This document shows, one piece after another, positions 14,637 through 18,969 of a stretch of 18,969 bases of DNA. The translations under genes were made by a program, and so were the position numbers. Under the pieces are notes generated by a model. That model was not told where the DNA came from and searched no databases. It saw only the letters and a list, made by a program, of their open reading frames with translations. Origin of the DNA: an uncultured Hyphomicrobiales bacterium (GTDB taxonomy: Bacteria > Pseudomonadota > Alphaproteobacteria > Rhizobiales > Beijerinckiaceae); assembly GCA_903932565.1 (NCBI GenBank), contig CAIZGQ010000730.1, forward strand, positions 1 through 18,969. Direction: 5' to 3'. Numbering within the stretch: position 1 is the first letter of the stretch; every line of letters begins with the position of its first letter.

Positions 14637-15757
14637 TGGTTGAGCCCACGGCACAACCCGCGCTCAAGCGCGCGAGCGAGACGTCCGCCAGGCCGGACGC
14701 TCCGGCAATTGTGCCGCCCGTTCAGCAACGCCTTGGAAAAAAGACAATCGCATTGGCAGGCGTGGCGCTGGCAGGCGCGCTGATTGGCGGTTATTTTTGG
14801 TTTGCGGACCGTAGCACAGGCGTGGTCTGGCCCCTTGTGCTCCAGGGCAATGTCGAGGTGCGGCAGGTCAATCTGGCCTTCAAGGTCGCGGGCCGCATCC
14901 GCGCCTTGCTGGTCGATGAAGGAGATCGCGTTGTCGAGGGCCAGTCCCTTGCCATGCTCGACCGAGTTTATTTTGTCGAAAGCCTTGCGCAGGCAAAAGC
15001 CCAGCGGGATCAGGCAAAGGCGAACCTCGACAAGCTTGTTGCTGGAAATCGCCCGGAAGATATCGCCCAGTCCGAAGCACTTGTTGCTGAGCGCAGGGCG
15101 ACGCTCGACAATGCATCAACGGAACTTGCGCGCGCTGACAAACTCTTGAAGTCGAGTTTTGGAACGCAGAAGGCCTATGATGATGCACTCGCACTCCAGC
15201 GGACCGCCAGCGCGCAACTGAATTCCGCACAACAGGCGCTGGCACTGATGAAAATCGGCTCACGGGTTGAGGACATTGAGGCCCAACGCGCTGCATTGGC
15301 CGATAAGGAATCAGCCTTTGCGCAATCGATGCGCCAGCTAGCGGATGCCGAGTTGATCGCGCCCAGCGCAGGCGTCGTGCTCAGTCGGGTGCGCGAAAGC
15401 GGTGCCATCGTCAATGCCGGCGAAACAGCGTTCGTACTCAGCATGACATCACCTGTCTGGATCAGAACTTACGTGATCGAGCCAGATCTTGCGCGCGTTA
15501 AACCGGGCGCAATCGTCGATGTGAACATCGATGCCCCCGGTGCCGCACCCTTGAAGGGCCGCATTGGCTTTATTTCACCGACGGCCGAATTCACGCCCAA
15601 GACGGTGGAAACGCGTGAGCTGCGAACGGCCCTTGTTTATCGGCTGCGCGTCGTCATTGATGAAGATCCGGGCAACGTTCTGCGCCAGGGCATGCCCGTG
15701 ACTGTCTCGATTGCAAAGCCAATAGACGGCACTGCAGCTTCCCCAAAGCCGCAATGA
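14633..15757 (+). CDS. ybhG: HlyD-family membrane-fusion (periplasmic adaptor) protein, YbhG-like
   Basis: Periplasmic adaptor (374 aa) of an ABC exporter. It has a cytoplasmic N-terminus, one membrane anchor at about residues 38-58 (TIALAGVALAGALIGGYFWF), then lipoyl half VLQGNVEVRQVNLAFKVAGRI with VDEGDRVVEGQSLAMLD. A long coiled-coil hairpin (about 117-235, rich in A, Q, E, K, R) follows, then the second lipoyl half (AELIAPSAGVVLSRVRESGAIV) and a beta-barrel domain containing VNIDAPGAAPLKGRIGFISPTAEFTPKTV, the latter typical of the YbhG group. It is coupled to the regulator by ATGA at 14633-14636 with GAGGAG 9 nt upstream, and its end overlaps ybhF by 4 bases. ATG 14636 is an equally possible start. 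Confidence 0.9.
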   Translation: MMVEPTAQPALKRASETSARPDAPAIVPPVQQRLGKKTIALAGVALAGALIGGYFWFADRSTGVVWPLVLQGNVEVRQVNLAFKVAGRIRALLVDEGDRVVEGQSLAMLDRVYFVESLAQAKAQRDQAKANLDKLVAGNRPEDIAQSEALVAERRATLDNASTELARADKLLKSSFGTQKAYDDALALQRTASAQLNSAQQALALMKIGSRVEDIEAQRAALADKESAFAQSMRQLADAELIAPSAGVVLSRVRESGAIVNAGETAFVLSMTSPVWIRTYVIEPDLARVKPGAIVDVNIDAPGAAPLKGRIGFISPTAEFTPKTVETRELRTALVYRLRVVIDEDPGNVLRQGMPVTVSIAKPIDGTAASPKPQ

Positions 15758-17475
15758 GCGATGCCCTTGTTGTCATTGATCGGCTGGTCAAGCGTTTTGC
15801 GGAAACCTCGCCGCCCGCCATCGATGATTTGACGGCAAGTATCGCAAGCGGCCGGGTCACAGGCCTTGTGGGTCCCGACGGCGCTGGCAAGACAACCCTG
15901 ATGCGACTGATGGCTGGGCTCATGACGCCAAGCCAAGGCAGCGTCGTTGTGTGCGGCTTCAACGTGGCTGACCAGACCGCGCAGCTTCACGAGGCTATCG
16001 GATATATGCCGCAGCGCTTCGGGCTCTATGAAGATTTGAGTGTACTCGAAAATCTCACTCTCTACGCTGACCTGCGCGGTGTGATCGGCGCACAACGCCG
16101 ATCGACGTTTGAGAAGTTGCTCGCATTCACGGATTTGGCGCGCTTCACCGGCCGGCTTGCAGGCGATCTGTCCGGCGGCATGAAGCAAAAGCTAGGTCTC
16201 GCCTGCGCCATGCTGAAATCGCCTCGGCTTTTATTGCTTGATGAGCCGAGCGTCGGTGTTGATCCGATATCACGGCGCGAACTTTGGCGAATGGTCTACC
16301 AGTTGATTGCGGACGGCGTCGGCGTTGTCTGGAGTACGTCCTATCTCGACGAGGCCGAGAATTGCGCTGATGTCATTGTTCTGAACGCAGGTCGAGCTCT
16401 CTTCCAAGGCGATCCCAAAGCGATGACGGCGGACATGGCGGGACGGGTTTTTCTGCTGCGTGGCGATATCGGCGACAAACGCGCGCTCTTGAAAAACGCA
16501 CTCAAGCGGCATGAGATCATCGACGGTGTGATGCAGGGCGCATCCGTGCGGCTCGTGGTCGGCGAGGGCCTCGCGTTGCCCTCCAAGGCTGACCTCGGCG
16601 CGCCTGACAGCGCAGATGTGGTCAACGCGCAGCCCCGCTTTGAAGACGCCTTTGTTGCCATGCTCGGCGGACAGCCCAAACGGACGCTGACACTGGACGC
16701 TGGTACCAAGCCAACAGGCACACCCACCCCGGTGCAGGCCGTGGCACTCACTAAGCGATTTGGTACGTTCACAGCTGCCAACAATATCTCGTTCGAGATC
16801 AGGCGAGGCGAAATTTTTGGCCTGCTTGGTCCCAATGGCGCAGGCAAATCGACGACGTTCAAGATGATGTGCGGCTTGCTGCGGCCCACGTCCGGCAAAG
16901 CCAGCGTTGACGGACTTGACCTCTACGCGGCTCCGGCGGCTGCCCGCGGTCGGCTCGGTTATATGGCACAAAAATTCTCGCTCTACGGCGACCTCAGCGT
17001 CCTGCAGAATCTTAATTTCTTTGCGGGTGCCTATGGTCTTGGCGGTGCACGCCGCCAGACAGCAACCCAACGGGTGATTGCCGCATTTGATCTTGAGCCA
17101 CATCTTGGTGCCAACGCGGGCGGCCTGCCGCTTGGTTTCAAGCAGCGGCTCGCGCTTGCCTGCGCCATTATGCATGAACCTCCCGTTTTGTTTCTTGATG
17201 AGCCGACATCCGGCGTCGATCCCCTGACGCGGCGCGAGTTCTGGAGCTTCATCAATGCCATGGTCGCCACCGGCACGACTGTGATGGTGACAACACACTT
17301 CATGGACGAGGCTGAATATTGCGACCGCGTCGCGCTGATCTATCGTGGAGCCTGCATCGCCATCGGGACCCCGGAGGCGCTTCAGGACAAGGTGCGAAGC
17401 GCGGAGCTGCCAAACCCGACGCTGGAGGATGCTTTCATTGGACTTGTGCAATCACACGAGGGCGACGCCGAATGA
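15754..17475 (+). CDS. ybhF: Double-domain ABC exporter ATPase, YbhF-like
   Basis: Cytoplasmic ATPase (573 aa) with two nucleotide-binding domains in one chain, energising the YbhS/YbhR permeases. Domain 1 (about 5-305): Walker A GPDGAGKTT (40-48), Q-loop MPQ (Q87), signature LSGGMKQK (139-146), Walker B LLLLDEP (159-165), but STSYLDEAE where TTH is expected, so the H-loop His is Ser196. Domain 2 (about 326-570): Walker A GPNGAGKST (359-367), Q406, degenerate signature LPLGFKQR (458-465), Walker B VLFLDEP (478-484), intact H-loop TTHFMDEAE (H515). The two variations are complementary, giving one consensus and one degenerate ATP site. ATGA overlaps couple it to ybhG and ybhS. Length and motifs match E. 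coli YbhF. Confidence 0.93.
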   Translation: MSDALVVIDRLVKRFAETSPPAIDDLTASIASGRVTGLVGPDGAGKTTLMRLMAGLMTPSQGSVVVCGFNVADQTAQLHEAIGYMPQRFGLYEDLSVLENLTLYADLRGVIGAQRRSTFEKLLAFTDLARFTGRLAGDLSGGMKQKLGLACAMLKSPRLLLLDEPSVGVDPISRRELWRMVYQLIADGVGVVWSTSYLDEAENCADVIVLNAGRALFQGDPKAMTADMAGRVFLLRGDIGDKRALLKNALKRHEIIDGVMQGASVRLVVGEGLALPSKADLGAPDSADVVNAQPRFEDAFVAMLGGQPKRTLTLDAGTKPTGTPTPVQAVALTKRFGTFTAANNISFEIRRGEIFGLLGPNGAGKSTTFKMMCGLLRPTSGKASVDGLDLYAAPAAARGRLGYMAQKFSLYGDLSVLQNLNFFAGAYGLGGARRQTATQRVIAAFDLEPHLGANAGGLPLGFKQRLALACAIMHEPPVLFLDEPTSGVDPLTRREFWSFINAMVATGTTVMVTTHFMDEAEYCDRVALIYRGACIAIGTPEALQDKVRSAELPNPTLEDAFIGLVQSHEGDAE

Positions 17476-18611
17476 GCGCATCAACAAGCAAAGGGCTCAG
17501 CCTTCGGCGCATCCGAGCGCTCGTAATCAAGGAATCGCTCCAGGTCCTGCGGGATCCCTCGAGCCTTGTGGTCGGGTTCTTACTTCCGGCCTTGCTACTG
17601 CTGTTGTTCGGGTTCGGCATTTCGTTTGATGCGACGCGTGTCAGTGTCGGCCTGGTGATCGAGAAACCCTCGCCTGAAACAGCCTGGTTCGCAACGTCAC
17701 TCTCCAACACGCCCTTCTTCAATGTGCGCCAGGCGAGCGACGGGCTTGCCTTTGTCGATGATTTGGCGGCGGGGCGGCTCAACGGTTTGGTCAAATTGTC
17801 GGGAGATTTTGCCGAACGACTTGCGCGCGGTGACACTGCGGGCATTCAACTTATCACCGATGGCAGCGATCCAAATACAGCCAGCCTTCTGTCTGGCTAT
17901 GTGCAGGGCGCATGGTCGTCGTGGCTGCAGCAGCGGGCGCTCACCAAAGGCGACGTTGCAAAAACGACCATCGATATGAATCCGCGCTACTGGTACAACC
18001 CAGAACTTGAAAGCCGCCGCTTTCTTGTCCCAGGCTCCATCGCACTGATCCAAATGATGATCGGGTCTTTGCTGACAGCGCTTGTTGTCTCGCGTGAATG
18101 GGAACGCGGGACAATCGAAGCGCTGCTGGCCACGCCGGTGGGCACCGTCGAGTTTATCATCGGAAAGCTTGTACCGAATTTTGCGCTGGGGCTTTGTGCC
18201 ATGGCGGTTTGCATTCTCGCCGCGCTCTTTGTGTTTCAAATACCGCTGCGTGGCTCGCTGCTTGCCCTGATCGGCTTTACAAGCATCTTTCTGATCGTTG
18301 CACTCAGCATCGGATTGTTGATCTCAACCGTCGCGCGCACGCAATTCATTGCAAGTCAGATGGCGTTGCTCGTGGCCTTCATGCCGGGACTTTATTTCTC
18401 GGGCTTCCTGTTCGAGGTTGCGAGCATGCCAGCGCCGCTGCGGGCGTTTTCTGCAATCGTGCCAGCCAGCTATTACGTCCGCGGACTGCAAACGATCTTC
18501 CTTGTCGGCGACCTGCCGTCCGTGCTTGTGCCCTGCACAGCGATCCTTGTGTTCATGAGCGTGGTCCTGTTCACGCTCACGGGATTCAACACACGCCAGC
18601 GGCTTGATTAG
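17472..18611 (+). CDS. ybhS: ABC-2 exporter permease, YbhS-like
   Basis: Inner-membrane permease (379 aa). A cytoplasmic start, RRIRALVIKESLQVLRDPSSL, leads into a first helix VVGFLLPALLLLLFGFGI. A large periplasmic domain follows (about residues 52-180, with LVIEKPSPETAW, LITDGSDPNTASLL, and MNPRYWYNPELESRRFLVPG). Then come five C-terminal helices including SREWERGTIEALLATPV, the characteristic cytoplasmic E-R-G-T-x-E loop of ABC-2 permeases, and MALLVAFMPGLYFSGFLF. The open frame extends upstream inside ybhF, but ATG 17472 with the ATGA overlap and a G-rich site is the coupled start. It pairs with the YbhR-like protein encoded 33 bases downstream to form the membrane channel. Confidence 0.93.
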   Translation: MSASTSKGLSLRRIRALVIKESLQVLRDPSSLVVGFLLPALLLLLFGFGISFDATRVSVGLVIEKPSPETAWFATSLSNTPFFNVRQASDGLAFVDDLAAGRLNGLVKLSGDFAERLARGDTAGIQLITDGSDPNTASLLSGYVQGAWSSWLQQRALTKGDVAKTTIDMNPRYWYNPELESRRFLVPGSIALIQMMIGSLLTALVVSREWERGTIEALLATPVGTVEFIIGKLVPNFALGLCAMAVCILAALFVFQIPLRGSLLALIGFTSIFLIVALSIGLLISTVARTQFIASQMALLVAFMPGLYFSGFLFEVASMPAPLRAFSAIVPASYYVRGLQTIFLVGDLPSVLVPCTAILVFMSVVLFTLTGFNTRQRLD

Positions 18612-18644
18612 AAAGCTGACTCGCCACGATGGAGGCATGACGCG

Positions 18645-18969
18645 ATGTGGACCAGACTTTCTGCCCTAATCATCAAGGAATTGCTGGCAGCCTTCCGCGA
18701 TCCGCGCTCGCGTGTGGCCTTGATCGTTCCGCCGCTGATTCAGTTTTTTCTCTTTGCGTCCGCCGCCACGCTGGAAATCAAAAATGTCCCGCTCGGCATT
18801 CTCAATCAGGATTGGGGGGTTGCCTCATCGGAGCTTATCTCACGGTTCGAACATGCTTCGAATTTTTCGGAAGTCCGCCGATATGCCAGCGAAGCAGATG
18901 CGCAGGCGGCCATCGATCGGCAGGATGTGATCGCCGTGGTTCAGATTGCCCAGGATTTTTCCCGCAAGC
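18645..18969 (+). CDS. ybhR: ABC-2 exporter permease, YbhR-like, partial
   Basis: Second permease of the exporter; only the first 108 residues are inside the window. It begins MWTRLSALIIKELLAAFRDP with the same IKE-x6-RDP start as the YbhS-like protein, a first helix VALIVPPLIQFFLFASAATLEI, and the beginning of the periplasmic domain (VPLGILNQDW, FSEVRRYASEADAQAAIDRQDVIAVVQI). ATG 18645 has GGAGG 9 nt upstream (18631-18635); an earlier ATG at 18637 is in another frame. Unlike the other genes of the operon it does not overlap its upstream neighbour. The open frame continues off the right edge. Confidence 0.92.
   Translation, partial: MWTRLSALIIKELLAAFRDPRSRVALIVPPLIQFFLFASAATLEIKNVPLGILNQDWGVASSELISRFEHASNFSEVRRYASEADAQAAIDRQDVIAVVQIAQDFSRK

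Noticed and set aside
16270..17451. 393-codon open frame on the minus strand
   Set aside because: It lies wholly opposite ybhF, has no family motifs, and its length reflects the codon bias of the real gene.
17319..17471. Upstream extension of the ybhS open frame
   Set aside because: It overlaps the end of ybhF by about 150 bases; the ATGA-coupled ATG at 17472 gives the usual YbhS N-terminus.
1..18969. CRISPR arrays, tRNA and rRNA genes
   Set aside because: No regularly spaced repeats, no cloverleaf-like segments and no conserved rRNA stretches were noticed on reading either strand; tRNA absence was not tested by a dedicated search.

Overview
The window looks like chromosome of a Gram-negative proteobacterium, most likely an alphaproteobacterium of the Hyphomicrobiales type. 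This is inferred from gene content, ATGA-coupled operons, a medium-high GC coding background (about 60% in hand-counted stretches) and NitT/TauT-type transport genes. No rRNA, tRNA or CRISPR array was seen. The species cannot be named from sequence alone.

Region 1 (1-5171, minus strand) reads as one catabolic or uptake operon. In transcription order it holds a Zn/Fe-dependent amidohydrolase-type deaminase, a secreted NitT/TauT-type substrate-binding protein, an Old Yellow Enzyme-family ene-reductase, an ABC ATPase and an ABC permease cut by the window edge. The last three genes overlap by a few bases. The simplest reading is uptake of a small N-containing organic compound followed by hydrolysis/deamination and flavin-dependent reduction; the substrate is unknown.

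Region 2 (5172-6464) is about 1.3 kb without an intact gene. It holds a recognisable C-terminal remnant of a YeeE/YedE-type membrane protein with a frameshift, and one unassigned open frame.

Region 3 (6465-10243, plus strand) encodes a fusion of a Rieske [2Fe-2S] domain to a glutamate-synthase-like FMN/[3Fe-4S] domain, a glutathione S-transferase, and PobA (4-hydroxybenzoate 3-monooxygenase). An aromatic-compound theme is likely, but the fusion enzyme has no obvious substrate.

Region 4 (10244-13907) is a scarred accessory stretch. A GST fragment (minus) and a LysR-type regulator lacking its DNA-binding domain (plus) meet head to head at a single junction. A convergent terminator follows, then an AT-richer ABC-2 exporter pair (YadG/YadH-like, minus), then a decayed IS3-family transposase end with two in-frame stops.

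Region 5 (13908-18969, plus strand) is a tightly coupled exporter operon in the same order as Escherichia coli cecR(ybiH)-ybhG-ybhF-ybhS-ybhR: TetR/CecR regulator, HlyD-type membrane-fusion protein, double-ATPase protein and two ABC-2 permeases, the last cut by the window edge. A perfect 16-bp palindrome abuts a good sigma70-like promoter just before the regulator gene, which suggests autoregulation. The ATPase has one consensus and one degenerate nucleotide site.
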